Shown here: one piece after another, positions 34,954-47,400 of the stretch
Numbering within the stretch: position 1 is the stretch's first letter
Layout: each line of letters starts with the position of its first letter
Assembly: GCA_020137815.1 (NCBI GenBank)
Contig: CM035361.1
Span: 3,672,413 to 3,736,412, forward strand
From: Hormiphora californensis
Lineage: Eukaryota > Ctenophora > Tentaculata > Cydippida > Pleurobrachiidae
DNA length: 64,000 nucleotides
Reading direction: 5' to 3'
Made by a program: the position numbers and the translations under genes
The notes under the pieces: model-generated
The model's database searches: none
Seen by the model: the letters and a program-made list of their open reading frames with translations, nothing else
Told to the model about the DNA's origin: nothing

Positions 34954-35042
34954 CCCATAGGCTAGGCAGGGATCTTTTGGGGATATTTATTGGGCACACA
35001 GGTTGTGTAAAAAATGTAAAATAAATATGTATTTATCAGGAA

Positions 35043-35155
35043 GTGAGATCGGATCCCGATTCACTGTGTCGAGCGCTCGGGGGAAAGGGTTTTCCCGAAA
35101 GATTATCCTCCCGATTATTCGGGGTTCCGGCAAATCGAGGCCCGGTAAATATGTA
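35043..35155. mobile_element. Degenerate MITE-2-like sequence
   Basis: GATCGGATCCCGATTCACTG, CTCGGGGGAAAGGGTTTTCC and CGGGGTTCCGGCAAATCGAG resemble internal MITE-2 blocks. The ends are not preserved. Confidence 0.4.
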
Positions 35156-35714
35156 ATTATAGACAGAGAACCCGCGGATATCAATTACTCAACAAGCTAT
35201 TCTCGCTGTTTTACGGCTGATATTTTAGTCTCAAACGTTTTTAAATAGCCAGTATACATCTATTTATTATTGTATTCATCAGCATCTTGTTTTACCTCTG
35301 TCAGAGCATTGACAGTTTTACTTCCACTCTGAGAGAGGTCTTTAGGACAAAAAATGGCAGACAGCCTTATAGTTGTCTTAAAATTTTAGAGAAATATTTC
35401 AACCAGTTTTAACGCCATGATGACGTCACGTGATGTGATGACGTCATATGTCCATATTTGGAGTGGCTCACTTTTAGGTGAGACAGCGGTACCATATTAC
35501 CTACTATACATACTGCCATGATGTCAGTTTGAGAATTTTGTTTCTCAATCATTAAGAAACATATGTTTCTATATATATATATGCATTATATATCTATATA
35601 TAGACACATGCACTGTATTATAATGAGATATTTTATTTGACGGAAACTATTTAATTCTTTATCATTCTCAAAATTTGCTGAGTTTTATTTTGCTATCTCT
35701 ATTATAATTTGGAG

Positions 35715-35910
35715 ATGAACGTCGAAGTGGTCGTTCGTTCAGTGCGTTTCTACGCGACAGACTGCTCCTTCATAAAACATTTTATGTGACTAAAGCTGTA
35801 AAGCTGTTATTAACACTTTTGGAACTTCCAGTGGAAGTTTGTTAATATTTTCGAATGACTTTTAACATGCCAGTCTTCATGGTTATCAATTCAGTTGCCA
35901 TGGCAACCGT
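35715..35910. repeat. Dispersed repeat ending in a perfect RFX X-box-like palindrome
   Basis: It is similar to the intron at 3015-3173, with shared CTGCTCCTTCATAAAA and ATTTTCGAAT blocks. Near its end is GTTGCCATGGCAAC (35894-35907), which matches the symmetrical RFX X-box consensus. Whether it binds anything is unknown. Confidence 0.5.
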
Positions 35911-36016
35911 TTTTATTGATGTGGAAAGGGGCGAAAAGAACCACCCGGCAAAGCCGGGTGGGTTATCAAAAAGCCCTTACTTGAGGCGCACCCAATGGGT
36001 GCGCTAGTTTGGTTAA

Positions 36017-38202
36017 CCCTTTGACGGCGACAGAGCATATATGCTACAGTCTATACTAGGCGGCCTGGAAGTCCTTATGTTTTATCTAGGTGGCCCATAT
36101 TTTGTCACAAGCTAGTTTTAGGGATTATGAACCTGAAACCACGTCCAGATCAGCTCAGAAAATCAAGAAAAAAAATTCATAGCCCTTCTTAGGAGGCTAA
36201 TTTCGGCTTTTTTTTAAAAACATTTCTCATTTTTTTGTATTTTGGGGGCACAACTAATCCTTTGAAGGAATAAAAGTGCTCGACATAACCGACCGAATGC
36301 AAAAAGCCGCATCAAAAAATATTGAAAATTGAATGAATTATTAACATTTAAGGCGCCGTATCATATATGATACTATCGCCCGTAAGGGAATTCTAGTAAC
36401 AAATCTAAATTGTACAAGTTTGTGGGTGCTATGGCATAAATTTATGCTTTCATGTGGTATGTAGCTACAAGTTCTACAATCGTGAACGGTTTTTACCAGA
36501 AAAAGAACCCAAATTTGAGATTTGTATCATATATGACACTATCGTCCTAAGGGCAAATTCTCCTAAAACATACATAATTCGGGCTAGAAAAGGAGCTAAG
36601 AGACAAATGGGGGCACTTAAATGTGTAGAATCATCGCATTAGTGGGGGTAGAGCACATATTTAGGTCGCTATCTGGATCCCTAATTGAGATAATTGGATA
36701 ATTAGCTAATTATCTGTCCCGCGCGTGCTAATTATTCATGAAACTTTGCTCTGGGAAGGAGTTATGAGACAAATGGGGGCACTAAAATGTGCAGAATCAT
36801 TACATTAGTGGGGGTAGAGCACATATTTAGGTCGCTATCTGGATCCATAATTGAGATAATTGGATAATTAGCTAATTAGTTGCCCTGGAGCGCTAATAAA
36901 CGAGACTTTACAGAGTATCCAAGACAAGTAGGGGCACTAAAATGCGTAAAATCATCGCCTTAGTGGAGGTAGAGCACATAGCTGAGTTTCTATTCCAACT
37001 CCTAAATGAGATAATTGGATAATTAGCTAATTGACGGTTGCACACCGTCCACTTTTCACCAAATCCCGTAGTAATCCTGAGCTCTTTTGCTCAATCTAAG
37101 GATCTTCTGGACTTCTGACAACCGCTAACCCCATTTGTATCACCTTTGACTCGTTTTACACAATAGTATAGCACTCGATACAACCCTAGACACTGCCTTC
37201 AGCTCTTTAGAACCCTCTTGCTCCATCCTAGACCTCTCATACATCCAAGATCCAACTACAATCCTATAACATTTTTATATCCTATTGCTCCTACAACACG
37301 TTCAACCTCTAATGTACTACAGTTTCCCATATTTATTGTTTGGACACACGGTTATAGGGGTTTAGGGATGTTAGGGGATGTCAGAAGATCCTTAGATTGA
37401 GCAAAAGAGCTCAGGATTACCTAGAAACCACGGGATTTGGTGAAAAGTGGACGGTGTGCAACCGTCAATTAGCTAATTATCCAATTATCTCATTTAGGAG
37501 TTGGAATAGAAACTCAGCTATGTGCTCAACCTCCACTAAGGCGATGATTTTACACATTTTAGTGCCCCTACTTGTCTTGGATACTCCGCAAAGTCTCATT
37601 TATTAGCGCTCCAGGGCAACTAATTAGCTAATTATCCAATTATCTCAATTATGGATCTAGATAGCGACCTAAATATGTGCTCTACCCCCACTAATGTAAT
37701 GATTCTGCACATTTTAGTGCCCCCATTTGTCTCATAACTCCTTCCCAGAGCAAAGTTTTTATGAATTTTCACGCGCAACAATTTTACTAATTTCCAATTA
37801 CCAACAGGGTCCAGATGTGACCTAAAATGTTTCCCCTAAAAACCCCCCCCTTTTCATGATTTCATTTTAGTGTCCCCCTTTTCTCTGCTCCTTTTCCCAG
37901 CCCCCATTATGTATTTTTAGGAAATTTCCCTTAGGACATGTATCAATATGATAACCCCCTCCAAATTTGGGGTTTTTTTCCTTAAAAACCTTCCATTTTG
38001 CTTTTCTTTCCCCCCCTCATAAAGCTAATTTTATCCTAACCCCCCCCCTTTTTCAATTGTTTGTTTTCGAACCCCCCCCGGCATTTCTTTCTCGTGGCCC
38101 CCGCCCTTCGGGATTCTTTTTCCCTTTTTGAGGGGTTTTTTTGTTTGTTTCTCATAAAAAAAAGAATTCTATCGAGCCCCTCCTTTTCCCCCCGTCAAAA
38201 GG
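36017..38202. mobile_element. 2.2-kb foldback with TTAA target and CCCTTTGACGG ends
   Basis: The left end reads GGTTAA then CCCTTTGACGGCG; the right end, in poor sequence, reads CCCGTCAAAAGG then TTTTAA. Inner arms at about 36717-37130 and 37372-37768 are near-exact reverse complements with ATTAGTGGGGGTAGAGC and GATAATTGGATAATTAG blocks. The second copy of the locus joins the two flanks directly at about 43525-43560. TTAA targeting and CCC ends suggest piggyBac-like mobilisation. No transposase frame is visible. Confidence 0.75.
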
Positions 38203-38417
38203 TTTTAAAAATTTGTAATAACAGGGGCTTGGAAAAACTTCGTCCCCCCCTAAAAACTAAACTGTTCATGGTATTTTTTCCACGAATCGTGTTCAACGGC
38301 CTTTTTTTTTCCCGGCAATTGCCTGAATTTTTCCCTAAACTTTCATTGAATATAGTCGTTGGATCACTGAAATCAGAGGCTTCTTGGCTAAATTATAGCC
38401 GTGACCCTAGCCTCTTA

Positions 38418-38469
<52 letters not shown>

Positions 38470-38984
38470 TTTCCTCTCCTCTTTTTTCACCGGGAAAAGG
38501 AATCAATGGCTTTGGTTTCCCGCTCCCTTCTCGAGATTATCTGGATTTCTCCTTTCTTTTTCCCCTCTGTCCTGGCTTTTTTTTCCCCCTTTTTTTTTTC
38601 TTTTTAGCTCCTGGTTTTCTTCTCCTCTCTCTCTCTCTCTCCTCTCCCTCTCTCCTCTCTCTCCTCTCCCCCCCATCCTTCCCCCCCTTTCTCCTCCCCC
38701 TTCCTCCTCCTCCTCCCCCCTTTTTCGTCCTCTCCTTTCTCCCCTCTTTTTCTTTTCCTTCGTCCTTTTTCCCCTTTTTTTTTTTTTTTCCTCCTTTTTC
38801 TCTCTTTTTTCCCTCGCCCCCCCGCCAAGCCCCCGGAAGGTTAAGGGGGGGTGGGGGTTGGGCTACCATTTTTCAATACCCACAAAGCATACGCTCTCCC
38901 ATAAAAAACCTCGATCCCTCTATCCTATATTCCTGGCTCTGGCTTTCTCTAATCAAGGCTTTAAAATGTTAAAAAAGTGACAAA

Positions 38985-39530
38985 CGGGGATGTTTTTTAC
39001 TTGTCTTGGTCGTGCCAAGGGGCGTGGGGCTGTGTTCTTTTCTTTCCCTGGCGCGGGGGCCGTGTTCCCTTTTTTTACAGTGGCGCGGTGCCGTGTTACT
39101 TTACTTTACAAGTGGCGTGGTGCTGTGTTACTTTACTTTACAAGTGGCGCGGTGCCGTGTTACTTTACTTTACAAGTGGCGCGGTGCCGTGTTACTTTAC
39201 TTTACAAGTGGCGCGGTGCCGTGTTACTTTACTTTTAAATGGCGCGGTCCGGTTTTACTTTTTTTAAAAAGGGCGCGTGCGGTTCTTTCTTTACAAGTGG
39301 CGCGGTCCGTGTTAATTTTCTTTTCAAGTTGCCGGTGCCGTGTTTCTTTACTTTACAATGGCCGGTCCGTGTTATTTACTTTACAGGGCGCGGTGCCCTG
39401 TTACTTTTTCTTTTCAAGTGGCGCGGTCCGTGTTTTCTTTTTCTTTACAAGTGGCGGGGGTGCCGTGTTATTTTACTTTTTTGGGGCGGGGGCCCGGGTT
39501 TCTTTACTTTTACAAGCATGGCGCGGTGCC
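38985..39530. repeat. 33-bp minisatellite (GTGGCGCGGTGCCGTGTTAC unit)
   Basis: About 15 units of GTGGCGCGGTGCCGTGTTAC plus TTTACTTTACAA. Units near 39110-39240 are identical; units after 39240 are degraded by sequence errors. A second block of the same array is at about 48040-48780. Confidence 0.9.
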
Positions 39531-39929
39531 TATTTTTCCCAAATTTCATTTTAGAAATTTTTTTAACCTTTATCCCTTCTCCCTCCCCCCTCTCCCCCCC
39601 ACTTCTCCAATTCCTTTTATTTTTAATTATTTTATTTTTTTCGTGTGTTTTTAGTTATTTTAAATTGGGAAATCCCCCTTTTACTCCCGTTAACAAGGAA
39701 TGGAACTGGGGGGGTTTGGGTTACCTCATATCTACGGCAAATAATATCTTTGAACGAATTCTCGAAAGAACAGTTGGGCTTAACATTATCACGTTATTTT
39801 TTAATATTAGCAGGTTTTTCAGTCTTTAAAAACTAAAATATACTTAGCACTTTCCCTTTTTTGAGTGTATGTGTGGTTTTAATAACGCCTCCTTCTCTTC
39901 ACACTGCTTGTGTGGAACAATTGTTCTAG

Positions 39930-41090
39930 CAGTTTTCAAACAATTTAAAATTTTATTTTTTAAATAGCTTAGTTCAAAAAAACTTAAAACTGTTCTTTTT
40001 TTTTATCACACCTCGTTCAAAAAAATCATTTTAAACCCTTCAGACGGGACACTGTAAAGGGGGGTTTAGTAAGATACCCGGCCCCTGGGGGCCCCACCCT
40101 CTCCAATAAAGCGGACTACATTTGGTAGTGATGAGGGGATCATTTGTATTTACAAAAGGGAAACATCAACACACTTAAATGGGGGTGTCAAGGGTCTCCT
40201 CCCAAGGGGGTTCAGATAGCATTTGCCAGGGGCTCCCCAACTCCCAGGGAACCCCCCCGGTAGAGTGGATAAATCTGGGGCAACCCCAAAAACGGACCCG
40301 CCATCAAAAACACTGAAACTGTGGAGATACGAACTACCTGTTCACAATTTTCATATACAACGTTTTTCCAAGGGGGGTGGGTGACGTTGTACAGACCCGT
40401 TTCCAGTGCAGGTGACACACCCCTACTTCCGAGCAGTAGGCCCGGGGCCACTTCAAAATGTAGTGAAACCTTTAATAACTTTTTTATTTAGTACGCCCAC
40501 ATTTCTCACTGGGGTATATCCTATAGTATTTGATCTTTGTAGGGATTGTGATCTGGAGATCCCCTCTCGTAAAAAACCGGCACTTGCCTAAAGGTTCAGG
40601 CACACTGTTCCCGGCCCCGCCCGAATTGCAATGACCCAACCAATTAATATTTTCATTCACCCAGGGTCCTGCCTTTGCTTTTTGAGGATCAACAAAAGGG
40701 AACTGGCCTGCCCCCCAAAAGGGGACAACTGCCCTATTAATGTGTTCCGCTCACGTCATGACGGGAAACGCCTCCTGACATGTCAGGAGACGAAACAGGG
40801 TCAAGTGATGTCCGCAGGTGAAAAAAATTGGGTAAGTGTAATTTATAACGCAGCCACTATGAGGTAGCAATGTGAGATCACCCCGGCTTCTGGCGCGGCC
40901 CCCCCACCTGAAAATAAAAATGGGGTGGGCCCCGCAACCCCTCTGAAAATAAAATGGGGTCGGCGCCGCCAAAAGGGCCCCGGGGCCTTGTCAGTGTTGT
41001 CAGTGGATAATGTATTATTGTTATTTTACTTTTGGGGGTTTACAAATTTTATTGTATTTCAGACGGACGCTGTAGAGTGGGGCGGGGTTG
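39930..41090 (+). pseudogene. Degraded second copy of the modular gene exons (57.5-60.1 kb)
   Basis: It aligns to the first module exon, the following CCP exon and the start of the second module exon. Examples are TTGGTAGTGATGAG near 40120 and TCACGTCATGACGGGAAACG near 40753. Frameshifts are spread evenly and look like sequencing error rather than decay. At 40789-40817 the CCP exon is uninterrupted, where the clean copy has a 1.07-kb retroposon. The 37-bp array of the clean copy is reduced here to about two units. Confidence 0.75.
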
Positions 41091-42165
41091 AGTAAACTTC
41101 GCTCCTAAAAAAGGCTGCAAAAAGCTGCATAAAAGGCTGCAAAAAAGGCTGCAAAAAAAGGCGAAAAAAAGGCTGCAGAAAAGGGCTGCAAAAAAAGGCT
41201 GCAAAAAAAGGCTGCAAAAAAAGGCCAAGGGATCCTATCCGCCAGCTAAGGGGGGGTTTAGCCAATCGCCCTCCCCAAAATGTTTTCGTTCACGTATGGG
41301 CTGTATGAACCGTCACCCTCCCCAAATTATAGTGATTCGTGTCACGTACCAAACCTAGACCAAGGAAATAGAGAAGCCCCGAGTAGAGAGCGAGTACAGT
41401 GAAATGATGGAAAAATCGAATCACGGTATGGGTTCACTACCATGGGGTTTCCCCTAAAGAAAAACGTTCCCCTTGACATGAGACCCTCGTCCCGATACGT
41501 GTTCTCAAAACCCTATATATTCTCCTTTGTCTTCCTATCGATCCCGATTCGTAAGGTAGTCAGTAACTACTGAAGTTTGGGGCTAATGAGGGGGGTAATC
41601 TATCGATTGAGCGTGTGCCCCAAACTAGGTGAACCCCCCAACACTTGGTTCACCTATCATTATTATTGTGATTCCGCCTACTGAATTGTGACAAGACATT
41701 GGCGAATAACGGGAGAAACATATCACGTATTGGCACCGATTGGTCAAATTATAGGGACCGCCTTTCATTTTTTAATTTGAGGGATCAGAAACGTGATACT
41801 CTTATTTTTCGTCATATTCGGATCCTCACTCTCACCCTCTAACTCTCTATCTCCGTCTATCTCCGCCCATGGGTTTAGTTGGATACCAGCACAAACACTA
41901 TAATTTGGGGGGGGTGATTCGGGCCAAATCGCCGAACTGATACGAAACACTATTAGGGGGGGACGTTTGGTCTATCCCCGCTTTTGTCTGGGTGGTACGT
42001 GTCCCTTGCCCTTTTTTGCGCCTTTTATTGCAGCCCTTTTTTTGCAGCCTTTTATTTCACCTTTTTTTTGCGCCTTTTTTTTAGCCTTTTTTTTCCCGCC
42101 TTTTAATTGCGCCTTTTTTTGGGGAGCCTTTATTAGGAGCGAATTTTTACTCACCTGCCCAAATG
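41085..42165. mobile_element. Foldback inserted in the second copy of a module exon
   Basis: The ends GAGTAAACTTCGCTCCTAA and TTAGGAGCGAATTTTTACTC are complementary. Arms contain repeated AAAAAGGCTGCA on the left and its complement on the right; an inner pair is built on CCCAAATTATAGTGATTCG. The flanks match 60.12-60.17 kb, where no insertion is present. Confidence 0.6.
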
Positions 42166-42224
42166 GGGTGATGGAAGATACCCGGACTGGGGGAAAAAAA
42201 AAGGCAACCCAAAAAAACCTCTTT

Positions 42225-43990
42225 CCCAAAAGGGAAACCAGAAAATTGGGGGAAAGTTGGAGATACGAGGGTTCCTTTGAGAAAATCTGCCCCCAAAGGA
42301 AAATTAAATTAAAATTTTTAAAAAAAAAAGGGGGATGGGGAATTGGGATGAATAAATTAAAAAAAATTTTGGGGGGGAAAAAAAATAAAAGGAGATTTAC
42401 TTTACCCCGTTTCATTTAAATTTTGTTTTAAAAAAACCCAATTTTTTACCCAATTTCCCATAGGCTAGGCAGGGATATTTTTTGGGGTATTTATTTGGGG
42501 ACAAAAGGGTTTGTTTAAAAAAAGAAAAAAAATATGTTTTTAAGGAAATGAGATCGGGGGTCCCGATTAAATGTGTCGGAGGGGCTCGGGGGAAAGGGTT
42601 TTTCCCCGAAAATTATCCTCCCGTTTTTTGGGGTTTTCCCGGGAAAAAACGAGGCCCGGTTTGGGGAAATATGTTTAAATTTTAGACAAGGGGGAACCCC
42701 CCGGAATCAATTATCAACAAGCTATTCTCGCTGTTTTAAGGTGCCTTTTTTTAGTCTCAAAAAAGTTTTTTAAATAGCCAATTTTCATTTTTATTAAAGG
42801 GAAATTAAACAGAAACTTTTTTTACCTTGGGCAGAGCATTGACGTTTTTTTTCCACTTGAGAGAGGGCTTTTGGACAAAAAAAGGCAGAAGCCCTTTTTA
42901 GTTGTCTTAAAATTTTTTGGAAAATTTCAAACCCGTTTTAACGCCCTGATGACGTCACGTATGGAGAAAGTCATATTCCCTATTTTGGGGGTTGGGAAAA
43001 TTTTAGGTGAGACAGGGGACCCCTTGTACCTACTTACCTTTCTGCCCCTGGGTGTCAGTTTTAGAAATTTTTTTTAAAACAAAGGAAAAAGGGGGCAAAT
43101 TTAAGCCAAAAAACAAAAGACACATGCACTTTGGGGGAAAAAGGGGAAATTTGAGGAAACCCCATTTAAACCACCCCAAAAAGGGGGGAGGGGATTTGGT
43201 TTTTTTTTATCTTTATAATTTTGGGGATGAAGGTTTATGGCCCTTTTGTTTGTTTGGTTTTTAAGCGAAAGGGGGCTCCTTAAAAAAAAATTTTTGTACC
43301 CAAAGCTTTTTTAAAACGTTTTAACACTTTGGAACTTCCAGTGGAAGTTTTTTAAATTTTCGAAGACCCCTTTTTAAAATGCCCGTCTTTATGGTTTAAA
43401 GATTCCAAATTGCCCTGGGGGAACCGGGTTTTTGAGTTCAAAGGGGGGGCCCAAAAAGAAACCCTCGGGGAAGCGGGTGGGTTAAACCAAAAAAAACCTA
43501 TTTTGAGGGGCACCCAAGGGGGGGCGCTAGTTTTTGGTTTTTTAAAAAATTGTGAAAAAACAGGGGCTTGGTGGAAAACATTCGTTTCCCCAAATTTAAA
43601 AACGAACAGGGGTGTGCCCTGGATATTTATCCCGCTGAGACTGATGTTTCAAAAGGTTTTTGGTTTTCCCCGGGAATTGCCTTTAATTTTTCCCTTAAAA
43701 TTTTATTGAAAATAGTCGTTTGGGTCACCTTTAAAACAGAGGCTTCTTGGGGGTAAAAATAGCCGGGGGCCCTAGCCTCTTAAAATTTTTTTCCCGGGGG
43801 AAAAAATTTTTTTTTTTTCTCTCTTTTTTAAAAAAGGGAGAAAGGGGGGGAACAAAGGAGGAAAATTTTGGGAAAAAAATTTTTAACCAAAGGAAAAAAA
43901 CCCTTTTCTGTAGATTATTGGATTTTCATTTTTTTTCTCTTGGGTTGGGGCGGGTTTTCCTTCTTTCTTTTTTAGTTCCCGGTTTTTAAA
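42225..43990 (+). pseudogene. Degraded second copy of 34.1-36.0 kb and 38.2-38.6 kb, including the thioredoxin last exon
   Basis: GGAGATACGAGGGTTCC at about 42257 matches the last thioredoxin exon at 34133. From there the order of landmarks follows the clean locus (TAGGCTAGGCAGGGAT, GAGAGAGG, GACGTCACGT, TTGGAACTTCCAGTGGAAG). It lacks the MITE-3 insertion and the 2.2-kb foldback. No open frame survives. Confidence 0.75.
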
Positions 43991-43999
43991 AATTTTTAC

Positions 44000-46900
44000 T
44001 CTCTATCTCTCCTTTTCTTTTTTTTTTTTTTTTTTTTGGGGTACTAAGCTGAGGTTGGTTTTCCAAAAAAGGAAATCAGGTGAATTGAAAACCGACACCG
44101 AGACACATGCTCCCGGCCCTGGTAAACATAACCCCCCGGGCCGCACACCTTTCCCGCACTTGGTAGTTTAGGGGTTCCAATAAAAGGAAAAAAAAACGGG
44201 GGTTTTTGGGTTGCCCCAAAAAAAAAAATGGGGGAAAAAGGGGGGGCCCCCACCTGGGGGGGGTTGTTCCAAAGGTGGGGGGGAAGTAAAAATTGGGGGC
44301 CTTGGGGGAAAACCCCCAGGTTGGGGGGTGGGGGCCGGTGGGGGGCCCCCCCCTGGGGGCCCTGGCCCGCTTGGGGGGGAAATTTGCCCCCCTCCCCGTT
44401 CGGTCTTTCCCCGGAAATTGAGTTAAAAAAGGGGAGGGGGCAAAAAAAACCCCGGGTTGGGGCCTTTAAAAAGGGAAGGGGAAAGGGGAAAGGGGGAGGT
44501 AGGGGATGGGGTTTTTGGGGTTTAAGGATTAAAAACCCAATTTTACACAATTTCCCTTAAAAAAGATAACATTCTCGGCTGGCTCCTAAAAACCAAAGGG
44601 AAAAAAAAACAAAAGCGTAAAAAAGGGAAAAAGGGAAAAGAGGAAAAAGGGAGGAGGGGTAAATGTAAAAATTTAAGGGGGACGGGAAAAAGAAACCCAG
44701 GGTGAGGAAACCCAGGGGAAGGGAAAGGGGGGAAACTTTCGATCCAGAAGCAGGAAAGGGAATTAAAGGGTAAAGGTTTTCAAGGGAAATTAGGAGAAAA
44801 AACTGCCAAAAATGATAGGGGGACTCCCGGGAACAAAGAAAAGGGAAAAGGGGTACTGGGAGAATGAAAAGGGGGTGGGGGCTGGAAAAAAAATGAAAAA
44901 GGCAAAGGGGAAAAGGGCCCGGGGGAACCCGGGAATTTTGAAAAATAGGGTGAAATGGTACAAAAGATAGGGGAAAGGGGTAACTGCAGGAAATGAAAAT
45001 AGGGGGAAGGTAAATGATGGGGAGGGAACTGGGGGGGAAAGAAAATAGGTGGGACTGGTAAAAATGGGGGGGTTAAGCGGGGGTTAAAAGGAAAATTTAA
45101 CAAGGGTTTCGACTTGGGGGTTAGGGTGGCCGAAGCGGAAATGGCGGTTTCAATGATAGGGGGGAAGGGAAAAACCCTTTGGGGGGCCCAGGGAAAAGAA
45201 TGAACTAGGTGTGACTGGTACAATTTATAGGCAGGGGTAACTGCCCCAATGAATAGGTTTTTGGGCGGGTACAAAAGATAGGCCCGGGGGTAAATGCCCA
45301 AAAAGAATTTGGTTTGGGGGGGTTTTAATGGGGGTGCGGAAATGGGCGTTAGGACCAAACACGAAAATTACATGCGAGCAGGGTAGCCCTGTCAAGGAAA
45401 AATTAAATGTTGAAAAAAAAATTTGGAATTGGAAAAAAATAAATCACCATTTAAAAGGAAAAAAGGAAAAGGTAGTTAGGGGCCCAAAAAACTTTAAAAA
45501 AAAGACATATGAGCAGGGTTAAAACCCGGGAGGGGGAAAGAAGAATTTGGGGAAAGGGAAAAGGGGGGGAAGACAAAAGGCTTTAAAGAAGGGTAATACA
45601 GTGGGAACCCCGGGGGAAAAAGGTTACAACGGCAATCTCCCGTAATTGATACGCCCGGGTGGCCCCGTAAAAAGAAATTTTCACGATTGGGGGCCGATTT
45701 TCACATAATCAGCCTAAACCAAAAGGGGGAGAAGCAAGGGGTTTATTTTCACACTGGGAAGGGGGGAAAGGGAAATTTTCCCTTTGGATTAAATTACACC
45801 TGAAAAAAAGGAATAGAAAGGGGGAAAAGAAAAGAGTTGGGGGAAAGGTTTTTGGTGAAAAAAAAAGGGAAAAAGGGGGGGAGGGAAGGGGAAAAAAGGG
45901 GGAAAAAACTGGAGAACGAAGGAGGGGAGGGGGTAAAAAGTGGGGGAGGGGGGGACCGGGGGGAAAAATGGGAATAAAGGGAAACTCGATGCGGGGATCA
46001 CTGATGGCCCCGGGGGAAAAAGAACACCAGGGGGGGGGAAAGGGAAATAGTAAAGAGGGAATGCAGGGCCCGGGGGCCCTTTCAGGGGCAACTGATTTAA
46101 TCAGTATTCGGTCTGGTAGGGGAACCCCTTTTTTCCTTGGGGGAGTTTTTAAAAAAGGGCAGTATGGGTTGGGGCCTTTTAAGGCTATAACCAGAGTCAG
46201 TCAAAAAAGGGGGGGCTACTTGTACGGGCCCGGGACCTGAAAAGAGAAAATTCTACCCGGGACTTACTTTTCTCTCCTAATCCCGCTACTTTCTTAAAAA
46301 AACTAACAGAAAAATGAGGGAATTTCCCCCTAAATCGGAGGTTTTAGGCGTACGCGGCGGGGAATGTACAGAGAAAAGGGGAAAGGGGGGTTTGATGGGA
46401 AAACCCATGTTTTTGGGAAAAAAGAAGCTGAGAAAAAAGGGTTTTTTTACAGGGGGCTTGTTTGGGAAGACGGGCCCGCCCGAAAAAGCACGGAAACCGG
46501 GTCACAAGGGGCCCCAGACACACCAATTTAAAATAAAATACAACACATCCCCCTTTCAACCAAATTATATAAAAATATAACATGTACATACCCTATATAT
46601 TTTTTACCCGAAATACACAGACAAACACCCCAATTTTCGAAGGACAAACGTGTGGTTTAATCCGGGGGACTCCGATTTCGTCCCCTCCCACCGGGTCCCC
46701 CCCGACCAAACCCCTCCCCCCCACCACAAGCACCCAAAGGGATAAGGGAAAAAACTCAAATCTTGGGTGAGAAAAAGGGAAAAATATAAAACCAAAGGGA
46801 AATTGCCCAAAAGAAAAACCTGGTGGGGGTGGGGGTTTTTTTTTTAAGGGTTAAAAATTCTAAAAGGCCCCAAAAAAAGGGGAGGGGTGATATAACACAG

Positions 46901-47400
46901 GAACTGGAACCCCCCAAACAGGGCGGACCAACCCCAAACCCCAAAAAGGGCCCCAAAAAGAGAACTAAGGAAAGGGAAAAAGGCCTTTTTCAGGAAAAAC
47001 TTTGGCCCCCTTTCCAGGCCCCAGTAAAAAAATTAAAGAACAAAACAACAAAGAGGAGGGGGCAGGGGAAACTGGAGCCAACCCAGGGAGGGAGACAGAG
47101 GCCCAAGGGGGCCGAAAAAAGAGGACGCCTTGCCCCAAATACTGGCCAAACCCCTTTCCTTGGGAAACCAAAACCGGGGTAAAAACCCCTAAAAAATGTA
47201 AACCCAAAGAATAAAAGAATGAACCGAAAAATTTAAAATTGTTGGAAAAAAATGTTTTGGGAGGGGATTAAGGGGGGGGTGCCGTTTTTTGTTGCTGGTC
47301 CCCTGGGGGGGAGGGGATAAAGGGGTGGTGGGGGGGTTTTTGGGTTCCCCGGTTTTGTTAGTCGTTTAAATTCCGAGACCTTTAAATTTCGGGCCCCCGA
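44000..47400. other. Unmatched low-quality block
   Basis: This is G- and A-run-rich sequence with no clean counterpart in the window. Weak tandem structure (ACTGGTACAA, GGGGTAACTGC words, roughly 90-110 bp apart) is visible at about 44940-45320. I see no gene. Confidence 0.4.

Noticed and set aside
35938-35965. Terminator-like stem CCACCCGGC ... GCCGGGTGG
   Set aside because: Intrinsic terminators are a bacterial feature. Here it is a short palindrome beside repeats in animal DNA.
38061-38972. 303-residue reading frame rich in Phe, Pro, Ser and Leu
   Set aside because: It lies in the homopolymer-inflated block and crosses CT and T/C runs. No domain is visible.
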